Of a stretch of 64,000 bases of DNA, positions 44,494 to 53,812 are shown piece by piece. The notes under the pieces were generated by a model that was not told the DNA's origin, ran no database searches, and was given only the letters and a program-made list of their open reading frames with translations. Numbering within the stretch: the stretch's first letter is position 1; every line of letters starts with the position of its first letter. Both the position numbers and the translations under genes were made by a program. Source of the DNA: Gammaproteobacteria bacterium (GTDB taxonomy: Bacteria > Pseudomonadota > Gammaproteobacteria > Ga0077536); assembly GCA_021773835.1 (NCBI GenBank), contig JAJFJQ010000010.1:1-64000 (forward strand). Direction: 5' to 3'.

Positions 44494-46500
44494 ATGTTGC
44501 GCAGTGCGTGTTACATAATATTTATTGTTATCTCAGCGCTTCTAGCGATCGCCCATGCGGGCGAGCCATCCGCTACGGCACTAATGCAAAATCCAACCTC
44601 GTCATGGCTAACCAACGGCGGCAACCTATACAACCAACGCTATTCGCCGCTCACGCAGATCACGACAGAAAACGTCGGCGATCTCAAAGGCGTTTGGCGG
44701 GCGCGCCTTAACGGATCCGGGGTTGGCCCACCGTTTTCAGGCGAGGCACAACCGATCGTCCATGACGGCGTTATATACGTCATCACCGGTGCCGATGATG
44801 TGTTTGCCATCGATATTGAAACTGGTAAGTTCTTGTGGGTTTACAATTCGGGCCTCGACCCAACGATTACAACTGTCTGCTGCGGTTGGACCAGCCGTGG
44901 GGTGGCGCTCGGTGATGGGAAGATTTTTATTGGCCGCCTGGACGGACAACTAGTCGCGCTTGATATAGAAAGCGGTGCAGAAGTTTGGCGCGTGCAGGCG
45001 GAGCGATGGCAGGAAGGCTTCACCATTACCAGTGCACCGTTGTACTACGACGGTAAAATCATCACCGGGTTTTCTGGCGCCGAGTACGGCGTCCGCGGAC
45101 GCGTCAAGGCATTTAGTGCGACAGATGGTGCGCTGCTGTGGACCTTCTATACGGTGCCGGCGCCGGGTGAGTTTGGGAGTGATTCGTGGCCACAAGATTC
45201 GGATGTATGGAAACGCGGCGGCGCTACCGTGTGGCAAACCCCAGCAGTCGATCCCGAACTTGGCCTCGTCTATTTTTCCACGAGCAACCCGACCCCCGCC
45301 TTCAACGGCGCCAGTCGCGCAGGCGACAATCTATTCACCGTATCGATGTTGGCGATCGATGTTGAGACGGGTGCCTACCGCTGGCATTTTCAGCAAGTGC
45401 ACCACGATATATGGGATTACGATGCGTCAAGCCCGGTGGTGCTGTTTGATCTTGAGCTTGAAGGCCAACCACGTAAGGCGATCGCCGAGGCCGGCAAATC
45501 GGGCTGGGTATATATTCTTGATCGGATAACGGGTGAACCATTGCTTGGCGTCGAAGAGCGACCGGTGCTCCAAGACGAACGCCAGCGAACCGCTGCAACG
45601 CAACCAATACCGGCGGGCGACGCGTTTGTGCCGCAAGCGATGGAGATGCCGATATATGGTTATCCATTCGTGAACCAAGGGAAAATATTCACACCTTTTT
45701 GGAAGGAGCTGATTCCCATTCGGCCAAGTTCTTATGGTGGCACCACGTGGGCACCTTCGTCGTACAATCCCGAGCGCAAAAGTTTATATATTTGCGGCAC
45801 CGATGTGATTGGCCTGTTTACCGGTGGCAAAGATGATGTGATCGATCCGCAGGAGCTCGTTCTAGGCGGTGAGTTTGTCTTTGACTCCCATCGAATGGGC
45901 GTGTTTGCGGCTATCGACGTTACCACTAATCGCCTCCTGTGGCGCCACCGCTGGGAGGATTTTTGCTATAGCGGCTCTGCCACCACCGCTGGTGATCTCG
46001 TATTCACCGGCCACAACGATGGCCGCTTTGTCGCGCTAGATGCGCGTGATGGGAACGTTCTATGGGAGTTTCAAACCGGCGCGGGGGTTAACGCGCCGCC
46101 CTCGGTGTTTGAACATAAGGGGGTGCAGTATGTTGTGGTGTATGCCGCCGGCGCGCTGCTCACAAACTCGCCACCCGGCGATAACGTTTGGTTGTTTTCA
46201 TTAATCGGCACAATGGATGAAGTGGAGCCCGGATCATCTGGTACCACAGCTGTGGTCGGCGAGATCGATGCAGCTGCGGGTGCAGAGACTTATGTACGCT
46301 ACTGCAGCCAATGCCACGGCAACAATGGTGAAGGCGGACACGGCGGTGGACCAGCGCTGACCGGGAAACTTGATCCGCAAAACATTATGTCAATTGTTAG
46401 CCGCGGTAATGACAAAATGCCGGGTTTTGGCGGTACACTCACGTTCGACCAACTGCAACAGGTGGTTGCTTACGTCCAGGCGGGTCTGAAACAGCCGTAG
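44494..46500 (+). CDS. PQQ dehydrogenase with C-terminal cytochrome c, lanthanide-type site
   Basis: 668-residue quinohaemoprotein. Signal peptide (to about AHA), propeller with vicinal cysteines C129-C130 (TTVCCGW), metal ligands E196 (SGAEYG) and N265, catalytic D308 and D310 two residues later (WDYDA), the extra Asp expected for lanthanide enzymes. The C-terminal domain holds one haem site C-x2-C-H (RYCSQCHGNNGEGG) and an axial Met in DKMPGFGG, so it relays electrons itself. ATG at 44494 opens the signal peptide; an in-frame TTG lies five codons upstream. An MFS transporter follows by 58 bases. Confidence 0.93.
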   Translation: MLRSACYIIFIVISALLAIAHAGEPSATALMQNPTSSWLTNGGNLYNQRYSPLTQITTENVGDLKGVWRARLNGSGVGPPFSGEAQPIVHDGVIYVITGADDVFAIDIETGKFLWVYNSGLDPTITTVCCGWTSRGVALGDGKIFIGRLDGQLVALDIESGAEVWRVQAERWQEGFTITSAPLYYDGKIITGFSGAEYGVRGRVKAFSATDGALLWTFYTVPAPGEFGSDSWPQDSDVWKRGGATVWQTPAVDPELGLVYFSTSNPTPAFNGASRAGDNLFTVSMLAIDVETGAYRWHFQQVHHDIWDYDASSPVVLFDLELEGQPRKAIAEAGKSGWVYILDRITGEPLLGVEERPVLQDERQRTAATQPIPAGDAFVPQAMEMPIYGYPFVNQGKIFTPFWKELIPIRPSSYGGTTWAPSSYNPERKSLYICGTDVIGLFTGGKDDVIDPQELVLGGEFVFDSHRMGVFAAIDVTTNRLLWRHRWEDFCYSGSATTAGDLVFTGHNDGRFVALDARDGNVLWEFQTGAGVNAPPSVFEHKGVQYVVVYAAGALLTNSPPGDNVWLFSLIGTMDEVEPGSSGTTAVVGEIDAAAGAETYVRYCSQCHGNNGEGGHGGGPALTGKLDPQNIMSIVSRGNDKMPGFGGTLTFDQLQQVVAYVQAGLKQP

Positions 46501-46558
46501 ACTCTCGGCCGTCTCATCCATTCGACAATTCCAAACTCATCGATCAAATCTGTAGCAA

Positions 46559-47905
46559 ATGTCAGCGACACTCGCTAATGCGCCGGTAGATCCGTGGCCA
46601 CCTGCCACCCGCGCATGGACCATGATCGGCGTGATGACACTCGCCTACATTCTCTCGTTTGTTGATCGCATGATCTTCGGCTTGCTGATCACGCCGATCA
46701 GAACTGAGTTTGCGATCAACGATACGGTCTTCAGTCTACTTTACGGTTTAGGCTTTGCGTTTTTTTATACCGTCGTCGGCGTTCCGCTCGGTTGGATCGC
46801 CGATCGCTATAACCGCCGCAACCTAGCCGTACTCGGCATCGCGGCCTGGAGCATCATGACCGCAGCGTGTGGCCTCGCAAAATCATTTGGTCAGTTGGCC
46901 TTCGCGCGCATTGCGGTAGGGGTTGGTGAGGCGACCTTAACTCCTGCCACCTACTCTATGGCCGGAGATAGTTTTCCGCCACACAAGCTCGGTCGCGCGA
47001 TGTCGGTGTTTGTGATTGGCTGGCCGCTCGGCATTGGTCTCGCCTTGATCATCGGCGGCTTGGTGATCCAATTTGTCGCCGATACACCGTCATACACCCT
47101 GCCGCTCGTTGGCGAGCTAAAGTCGTGGCAGATGTGTTTTTTTGTGGTTGGTTTGCCGGGCTTGCTGATCGCGGCGCTTGCTATGTTGCTGCCGGAACCA
47201 GTCCGGCGGTCACCGCCGTCGCCGCGACGAGGCGGCGCGGGCGCGTCAACGTTCGCTCATCTACGCACACACTGGCAAGCCTATACCAGCCTGACGGTGG
47301 GTTACTCGATGATCAGTGTCGTAATGAACACCTATCATCTATGGGGAGTGCAGGTATTTGTGCGTGTACATGAACTACCGGTATCAAAAGCTGGGCTTAT
47401 GGTCGGCAGTGTGATTGCGATCTTGGGCACGATAGGGATCTTGTGCGGTGGATGGTTGAATGATCGGCTACGGTCAACGGGCCACCAAGATGCCGCTCTC
47501 AAAGTCGGTATTTTGGCGGCGTTATGCATGATCCCATTCGCGGCGACCGCCACTTTGGTTGATAGCGCCAGACTGGCGTTGTTGTTAATGCTGCCGATTG
47601 GGTTTTTTACGAGTTTTGGATTCGGGGCAAGCGGTGCGGCTATCGTGATGTTGACGCCCCCACAGATCCGCGGCACCGTGTCGGCCGTTTATCTCTTTGT
47701 GCTAAATATGGTCGCCATGGGGCTCGGTCCACTACTCACCGCGCTGATGAACGATCACGTCTTCCACAGCGATCTTGCAGTTGGTAAATCGGTCGCCGTG
47801 GTGGCCACCGTGGCATTGGTGTTTTCGGCATTGCTCCTGGCTTGGGGCCGTCGGCACTTTCGTGCCTTGAGTGAAATCAGTCAACAAGAGGCATTCGCAA
47901 TATGA
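46559..47905 (+). CDS. MFS transporter
   Basis: 448 residues with twelve predicted helices. The loop 2-3 signature appears as GWIADRYNRRNLAVLG, and helix 4 has ARIAVGVGEATLTPATYSM, the pattern of the spinster/hexuronate-like branch of major facilitator transporters. A basic central loop (RRSPPSPRRGGAG) separates the halves. Its end overlaps the next hyuA start by 4 bases, so it probably imports the substrate of that hydantoinase pair. Confidence 0.92.
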   Translation: MSATLANAPVDPWPPATRAWTMIGVMTLAYILSFVDRMIFGLLITPIRTEFAINDTVFSLLYGLGFAFFYTVVGVPLGWIADRYNRRNLAVLGIAAWSIMTAACGLAKSFGQLAFARIAVGVGEATLTPATYSMAGDSFPPHKLGRAMSVFVIGWPLGIGLALIIGGLVIQFVADTPSYTLPLVGELKSWQMCFFVVGLPGLLIAALAMLLPEPVRRSPPSPRRGGAGASTFAHLRTHWQAYTSLTVGYSMISVVMNTYHLWGVQVFVRVHELPVSKAGLMVGSVIAILGTIGILCGGWLNDRLRSTGHQDAALKVGILAALCMIPFAATATLVDSARLALLLMLPIGFFTSFGFGASGAAIVMLTPPQIRGTVSAVYLFVLNMVAMGLGPLLTALMNDHVFHSDLAVGKSVAVVATVALVFSALLLAWGRRHFRALSEISQQEAFAI

Positions 47906-49947
47906 TCCGTGCTGGCAGCGATATTGGTGGAACGTTTACCGACGTAATCTTGTTTGATGCAAAAAGCCAAGACATCCGTATCGCAAAGATCCCGAGTTCG
48001 GCGAATTTAGAACAAGCCGTGTTGGACGGTATCGCCGCGACCGGGAAGCAGGCAAATGAAATTGAAGTGCTGGTCCATGGATCAACGATTGTGATCAACG
48101 CGCTGCTGGAACGCAAAGGCGTTAAAACAGCGCTGGTCACGACGCAAGGGTTTCGCGACGTCTACGAAATCGGCCGTATCAACCGCCCCGATTCATTCAA
48201 TGTTTTTTTTAAGAAACACGATCCCTTGGTCGCGCGTGATCTGCGCTTTGAAGTGGTTGAGCGCATGTTGCCAGACGCCGAGCTAACGCCGCTGGACCCA
48301 GCAGCCATTGAGCTGCTGATCGGTCAACTGCGCGAGCATCCGGTCGACGCGATTGCCATCATGTTGCTGCACTCATATTCCAATCCCGCGCATGAGTTGG
48401 CGTTAAAAGCGGCACTCGCGGACGCGTTCCCTAATGCCTTTATAAGTGTGTCGAGCGAACTCACTCGTGAGTACCGCGAGTACGAACGTACTTCGACTGT
48501 TGTTGCCAATGCCTATGTCGGACCGATTGTCGAACACTATCTCGGACAACTGTCCGATCATTTAAACAACCGAGGTTTCGACGGACGTTTTTACCTAATG
48601 CAATCTAACGGCGGTCTGCTCGGCGAAGACGAGGCGCGCAGGAATTGCATCGCGTTAATCGAATCGGGTCCGGCGGGCGGGGTCATCGGAACGCAACAGG
48701 TATTAGATGATCTTGGTCTGCCATCCGGGGTGGCGTTTGATATGGGTGGCACCACGGCAAAAGCCGGAGTCGTTGAAGACGGTAACCCACGTATCGGCCA
48801 CCAATATTTTATCGGCTCCTACAATACTGGCTTACCCGTCTTAACGCCGGTGATGGATATCCACGAAGTAGGCACTGGCGGCGGCAGCATCGCTTCAGTG
48901 ACCGCCTATGGCGAGCTTCGGGTGGGTCCGCGCAGCGCCGGAGCGATACCGGGGCCTGCTTGCTATCAGGGCGGCGGGCGTGACGCGACGGTCACGGACG
49001 CCAACGTCGTACTCGGTAGGCTGAATGTTGCGTTACCGCTAGCCGGTTCGATGCCGCTCGATGACGTAGCCGCACACGACGCACTCTGTGAGAACGTGGC
49101 TAAGCCGCTCGGAGTTTCAGTCGAACAAGCCGCGGCTGGAATCTTGCGCGTCGCCAACACCGCGATGGCCTACGCCATCAGCGCCGTCACGGTCGAGCGT
49201 GGATTGAATCCGGCCGATTTTGTTTTGGTCGCCTACGGTGGTGCAGGACCGCTGCACGCAACTCAGATTGCGCGAGAACTAGGCATTAACCAAGTCGTGA
49301 TACCACCAAGCCCGGGCGTATTCAGCGCATACGGTATGTTGTTCGCCGACCCCCAGGGACACGCCTCGCGCACCCGGATCACGCGGGTGGACACCGAGGG
49401 ACTCGTCGGACTCGAAAGTATTGTTGATGAATTGATCGACGAGGCCGTTGCACCTTTGGGGATCGGTTCCGGCGTGCCGGATATGCTCGAGTTTTACGCC
49501 GATATGCGTTACGTCGGACAGGAACATACTGTCAACGTGCCAATAGAACGGGACATGATTCGCAATGGCCTGGAAGCAGAGGTCAAAGCGCGCTTCGACG
49601 CAGTACATGAACGCAGCTATTCGCATAGCGCCGCGGATGAGCCTGCCGAGATTGTTACCTTGCGTTGCGTCGCTTCGCTGAGTTCAGACAAACCGAGTTT
49701 TGCCGCCGTCGCTGACGTCGCTGGCGACGCATTGCCAAATTTTGAGGCTGCGGTGTGGTTAGAGCAAGACTGTGCGGAGACAATACCGTTTTATGCTCGG
49801 CGTGACCTCGGGGCTAGACAGCGCATCGCCGGCCCTGCGGTTGTGTTTGAGGAAACTGCATCGACGCTGCTACTTAGGGGTGATAGCGCCGTGGTGCATG
49901 CGAATGGTCATCTGTTGATCGAGATTGAACAAGCAGACAACGAGTAG
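47902..49947 (+). CDS. hyuA: Hydantoinase/oxoprolinase subunit A (set 2)
   Basis: 681 residues: GSDIGGTFTDVILFD at the start, VHGSTIVINALLERKG, FDMGGTTAKAGVVEDG, TGGGSIASVTAYGELRVGPRSAGAIPGPACYQGGG and VAYGGAGPLHA. Clearly the same superfamily as the 39-kb gene but not a recent copy. Overlaps the MFS gene by ATGA and precedes hyuB by five bases, so transport and hydrolysis are translationally tied. Confidence 0.93.
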   Translation: MIRAGSDIGGTFTDVILFDAKSQDIRIAKIPSSANLEQAVLDGIAATGKQANEIEVLVHGSTIVINALLERKGVKTALVTTQGFRDVYEIGRINRPDSFNVFFKKHDPLVARDLRFEVVERMLPDAELTPLDPAAIELLIGQLREHPVDAIAIMLLHSYSNPAHELALKAALADAFPNAFISVSSELTREYREYERTSTVVANAYVGPIVEHYLGQLSDHLNNRGFDGRFYLMQSNGGLLGEDEARRNCIALIESGPAGGVIGTQQVLDDLGLPSGVAFDMGGTTAKAGVVEDGNPRIGHQYFIGSYNTGLPVLTPVMDIHEVGTGGGSIASVTAYGELRVGPRSAGAIPGPACYQGGGRDATVTDANVVLGRLNVALPLAGSMPLDDVAAHDALCENVAKPLGVSVEQAAAGILRVANTAMAYAISAVTVERGLNPADFVLVAYGGAGPLHATQIARELGINQVVIPPSPGVFSAYGMLFADPQGHASRTRITRVDTEGLVGLESIVDELIDEAVAPLGIGSGVPDMLEFYADMRYVGQEHTVNVPIERDMIRNGLEAEVKARFDAVHERSYSHSAADEPAEIVTLRCVASLSSDKPSFAAVADVAGDALPNFEAAVWLEQDCAETIPFYARRDLGARQRIAGPAVVFEETASTLLLRGDSAVVHANGHLLIEIEQADNE

Positions 49948-49952
49948 CGCTT

Positions 49953-51686
49953 ATGAAGGCTAACGAGAAACTACGGGCGATTGACGCGGAAGTATTACGC
50001 CACGGCTTCATCGCTATAACCGAAGAGATGAAGATCAATCTCATGCGCACCGCCTACAACATGATCATCTACGAGGCGCTGGACTTCACCGTGGGATTGT
50101 TTGACGCCGAAGGCGACACGATTTCGATCGGTCTTGGACTGCCCATGTTCATTCGCGGCATGAGTGAGACCGTCAAGGCAACGCTGAAAGAGATCCCAAT
50201 TGATGAGATGCGCCATGGCGATATTTACATCACCAATGACGCCTACATCACTGGCAGCCATTTGAATCACATCGTCTTAACGCTACCGTTGTTTGATGGC
50301 GACGAGGTGGTTGGATTTACCTCAACGATGGCGCATTGGCTCGACATCGGTGGCGTTCTCAACGGTGTCACCCGAGATATTTACTCTGAAGGATTGCAGA
50401 TCCCGATCTGCAAACTATTCGATCAGCACGAGCAAAACGAATTACTAATTAAGATCATCGCGCAAAATGTACGCAACCCAGACCTTGCGCTCGGTGACTT
50501 ACGCGCGCAAATCGCCGCGGTACGCACGGGCGAACGACGGTTTAACCAGATCCTAGAGCGCTACGGTCGCACTCGCGTAGTGGACGCGATGCAATTCACA
50601 ATGGAGCGAAGCGCCGAACGAGCGCGCGCCGCAGTCACCGACATTCCCGATGGCCATTACGAAGCAGAATGTTTTATGGACGGCGACGGCGTTGTTGATG
50701 CGCCTATCCCGATCCATGTTGCGGTCACCGTAGCCGGCGACAAAATGACCGTGGACATGAGCGGCATCTCGCCACAAGTTCAGGGCTTCTACAACTCAGG
50801 ACGCACCGCCGGACTATCCGCCGCACAGGTTGCCTTCACCTGCCTAATTGACCCGATCAGCCGCCCGATCAACGACGGTACATTTGCCGCACTAGATGTC
50901 ATCCTGCCGGAGCGACGCGTTGTGAGCGCGGTAAAACCGGCCGCGATGCGCTGGTGGATGACGATACCAATGACCGTTGTCGACACGATATTCAAGGCAC
51001 TGGCCCCCGCCTTGCCGCAAGGAGTACCGGCCGGACATCATGCCGATTTAGCCATTGTTGACATGAATGGGGAACATCCGCAGGGCTGCCACTTCTACCG
51101 CTGCATCGGTGGTCTGATCGGCGGCGGTTGGGGCGCTAAATGGAATGAAGACGGCATGAGTGCCACCATCTGTATCAACGACGGCGATACGCATAATGCC
51201 CCGGTCGAATCGATGGAGCTGAAATACCCGCACCTGATCGAGCGACATGCCTTGCGCGAAGATTCTGGCGGACCCGGCCAGTTCCGTGGCGGTCTTGGCG
51301 TTATACAGCAGCGCCGGGTGTTGGCCACGAGTCGCATCAACGCCCAAATTGAGCGCACCCAAGATGCACCGTGGGGCCTATTTGGCGGACAATCCGGCGC
51401 CGCGAATAAGTTGGAACTACTGCGTCGCGACGGCTCGCACGAGAATTACCCAACAGGAAAAATTCTCGATCAAGACTTATTCGAAGGTGACGCCTATATA
51501 TTGTATTCCGGCGGTGGTGGCGGTTACGGCGATCCCCTGGAGCGTCCTGCCGATGCCGTGGCGGACGATGTGCGTCAGGGCTATGTTTCCGTCGCCGCGG
51601 CCGCACGGGATTACGGTGTTGTAATCGACCCAAAGACCCTTAACGTCGATGCCAACGCGACCGCTCGCCTGCGTCATTCCACGTAA
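49953..51686 (+). CDS. hyuB: Hydantoinase/oxoprolinase subunit B (set 2)
   Basis: 577 residues: DAEVLRHGFIAITEEMKINLMRTAYN, GDIYITNDAYITGSHLNHIV, AHWLDIGGVLNGVTRDIYSEGLQIP, and GGGGGYGDPLERPADAV. Partner of HyuA set 2. It differs strongly from set 1 in the first 60 residues, so the two pairs likely act on different substrates. Last gene of the PQQ-dehydrogenase, MFS, hyuA, hyuB run. Confidence 0.93.
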   Translation: MKANEKLRAIDAEVLRHGFIAITEEMKINLMRTAYNMIIYEALDFTVGLFDAEGDTISIGLGLPMFIRGMSETVKATLKEIPIDEMRHGDIYITNDAYITGSHLNHIVLTLPLFDGDEVVGFTSTMAHWLDIGGVLNGVTRDIYSEGLQIPICKLFDQHEQNELLIKIIAQNVRNPDLALGDLRAQIAAVRTGERRFNQILERYGRTRVVDAMQFTMERSAERARAAVTDIPDGHYEAECFMDGDGVVDAPIPIHVAVTVAGDKMTVDMSGISPQVQGFYNSGRTAGLSAAQVAFTCLIDPISRPINDGTFAALDVILPERRVVSAVKPAAMRWWMTIPMTVVDTIFKALAPALPQGVPAGHHADLAIVDMNGEHPQGCHFYRCIGGLIGGGWGAKWNEDGMSATICINDGDTHNAPVESMELKYPHLIERHALREDSGGPGQFRGGLGVIQQRRVLATSRINAQIERTQDAPWGLFGGQSGAANKLELLRRDGSHENYPTGKILDQDLFEGDAYILYSGGGGGYGDPLERPADAVADDVRQGYVSVAAAARDYGVVIDPKTLNVDANATARLRHST

Positions 51687-51802
51687 TTTCCTTCTTAAAG
51701 GCTGAACCAGTTCACGTTCCAGCGGTGTGATCTTGCTCAAGCGGCGCCGAGATCCTACCGTTAAACCTGCATAGGTATTTGTGAAAGGATGGTTTTTAGC
51801 CA

Positions 51803-52600
51803 ATGTCGGTTACGGAGTCGGACGCAATACAATCGGAAAAACGTCCCCCGGTTGCGGCCAAGGAGGCCGTATGGGTATTTGAATCCAATCTCGACGGTCG
51901 CCACGGCCGCGGTGCGCCAGCAGTTGCAGTTAATTGCCACGGGGCGGAACAAGGTCATGCGAGCGGCCCGACGGGAAACGCCTATGCGCTAACCACTCGT
52001 GATGCCGAGAATGAACTGCTGGATTGGGATGCGATAAAAGACAATATTCAGGCGTTTCGTGACCACGTGAGCGCTAAGCCGGATCGCAAATTTCGGATCC
52101 TTCCAAGTTCGCACAATAAATCCGAACACGAGCACGAACGCTTCGCCGATCTCCTACGTAATGTCCCGTCAAACTGCGAGCTGCCCGGTCGAATGCTCGA
52201 GCGCTTAGAACGTCTCAATAGCGTCCGAATAATCTTTCTCGATACCAACGTAACCTTGGTTCAGGGCGAGCGTGAACAAGTATTAGATCAATACTTCGCG
52301 GCCAATGCAGGTCTGTGGAACGCGGACCATATTGAAATCGTCAGCCTTGGCGCTGCTCAATCTCTTGTCGCCAACGCTAAGTACGCTGAGGAACGCGGTT
52401 ATCGTCACCGCATTATCAGCGCGGATCCCGATCTGTACGGTACTTACACCGAACAGGTGCGCGAGCAGTTGTCAGTTGCCTATTCGACCAAGCTAATATG
52501 CATCAACGATCCGACGGGCACTAGCACCGGCAATCAAGTCGGTGCATTGCATCTTGCAAATTGTGCGGGCTTACAAATCGATGAGCTTCTTATTCAGTAG
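51803..52600 (+). CDS. A1S_2505-like plus degenerate SLOG-like fusion protein, copy 1
   Basis: 265 residues, cytosolic. Residues 23-129 follow the layout of the phage-associated A1S_2505 family: VFESNLDGRHGRGA (canonical VFGSN-x-x-G-x-HG-x-GA), HGAEQGHASGPTGNAYALTTRD, a KP-x-RKFRI strand, then FADLLRNVPSNCELPG. Residues 141-265 follow a YspA/DUF2493-type SLOG domain: VRIIFLDTN, EIVSLGAAQSLVANAKYAEERG, DLYG and NDPTGTSTGNQVGALHLANCAGL. The glycine-rich nucleotide loops (GSR, GGARGAD) are lost. Weak ribosome site. Assignment rests on pattern comparison from memory. Confidence 0.6.
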   Translation: MSVTESDAIQSEKRPPVAAKEAVWVFESNLDGRHGRGAPAVAVNCHGAEQGHASGPTGNAYALTTRDAENELLDWDAIKDNIQAFRDHVSAKPDRKFRILPSSHNKSEHEHERFADLLRNVPSNCELPGRMLERLERLNSVRIIFLDTNVTLVQGEREQVLDQYFAANAGLWNADHIEIVSLGAAQSLVANAKYAEERGYRHRIISADPDLYGTYTEQVREQLSVAYSTKLICINDPTGTSTGNQVGALHLANCAGLQIDELLIQ

Positions 52601-52787
52601 TTAGATCGGAATTAATGGTATCTGCGCTAACGCTCGGAATTAGATGCGTCCACGCTGGTCAATCAGCCTAAGCTTCTAAATCGCGCACGCCGGCGGCACG
52701 ATTGCATGTCGGTATCCACTCGGCGTGAGCGACATGCTAAACAGACCACTATAATGACCACAGCGATAATTGAGAGGGTAATCGTTA

Positions 52788-53561
52788 ATGTCAGAAATGG
52801 CACATTCCGCTGCTACTAGCGGAATCATTTGGGTATTCGAATCGAGTCTCGGCGGCGAACACTCCGACGCTGCCGCCGCAATCGCCGTTAGACGACATGG
52901 CGCCAAAGATGGCGTCGGCAGCGGCGCCTCGGGGACAAGCTACGCGCTACAAACCCGCGACGACGAACATGTGCTGTTGCCTTTGAAAGAAATCGAAGAG
53001 AACGTACAAGAGTTTCGCGACTATGCAACCGCCCATCCGGAACTTAAATTTAAGATCGTCCCAGGGGCGCTGCGGAAATCTGACGAAGAACATGCCAGCT
53101 TCGCCGATTTATTACGCAATGTTCCGGCTAATTGTGAGTTGACAGGCCGCATGCTTGAAATCCTCGAGCGCTTAAAAACCGTTAGGATTATCTTGCTGGA
53201 CGCCAACGTAAATTTGGTTGATACCGCGGCACGTAAACGAGCCCTTGATCAATACTTCGCCGCGAATGAGGGCCTATGGAATGCCGAACAGATCGAAATC
53301 ATCAGCTTTGGTGCCGCACATACGCTAGTTGCCAATGACAAATACGCTACGGGGCGAAAGTATCTTCACCGCATTATTAACGTCGATGCAAACGTCTATG
53401 GCGACGATGCCGCCGAAGTACACGAAATATTGTCCGTCGCCTATGCGACAAAGCTAATTTGTCTCGATGATCCGAGCGGTACAAGTACGGCGGCACGAGT
53501 TAGTTCAATCCAACTTGCGGCCGGCGCCGGCCTCGAAATTGACGCCGTGCTGATCAAATAA
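52788..53561 (+). CDS. A1S_2505-like plus degenerate SLOG-like fusion protein, copy 2
   Basis: 257 residues, a paralogue of the gene 187 bp upstream with roughly half the residues identical by eye (for example FADLLRNVP-x-NCEL-x-GRMLE and LDQYFAAN-x-GLWNA). First domain (14-120): VFESSLGGEHSDAAAA, HGAKDGVGSGASGTSYALQTRD. Second domain (132-257): VRIILLDAN, IISFGAAHTLVANDKYATGR, YG, DDPSGTSTAARVSSIQLAAGAGL. It has lost even more of the His/Gly motif in domain 1. The FHA-cyclase gene follows 251 bp later on the same strand. Confidence 0.6.
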   Translation: MSEMAHSAATSGIIWVFESSLGGEHSDAAAAIAVRRHGAKDGVGSGASGTSYALQTRDDEHVLLPLKEIEENVQEFRDYATAHPELKFKIVPGALRKSDEEHASFADLLRNVPANCELTGRMLEILERLKTVRIILLDANVNLVDTAARKRALDQYFAANEGLWNAEQIEIISFGAAHTLVANDKYATGRKYLHRIINVDANVYGDDAAEVHEILSVAYATKLICLDDPSGTSTAARVSSIQLAAGAGLEIDAVLIK

Positions 53562-53583
53562 CCGGTACCGCCTATTACCGGTT
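53560..53583. terminator. Hairpin directly after the second fusion gene
   Basis: AACCGGTA, eight-base loop, TACCGGTT: a perfect 8-bp stem starting within the stop codon. No T-run follows, so it may be a weak terminator or an mRNA-end structure separating this gene from the FHA-cyclase gene. Confidence 0.45.
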
Positions 53584-53812
53584 GTGCGTTGAGTAGACAA
53601 CAAATCACGAAAATGTCTTGATCAAGCATGCGGATGCCGCTCCTCATATCCAATCCAGCGAAGCCCTGATCTGGCCTTAGGTCGGCCGGCCCAGTTTTCT
53701 GGTGGATCGACCAATGCGCCTCGTTGCGTTACCGCAGGATCAGCTGGTTTCGTTACCGAGACCATAATCCGGTATTATTACCAGTCTCATTCACAGGGAA
53801 CTCCTAGCCCCC

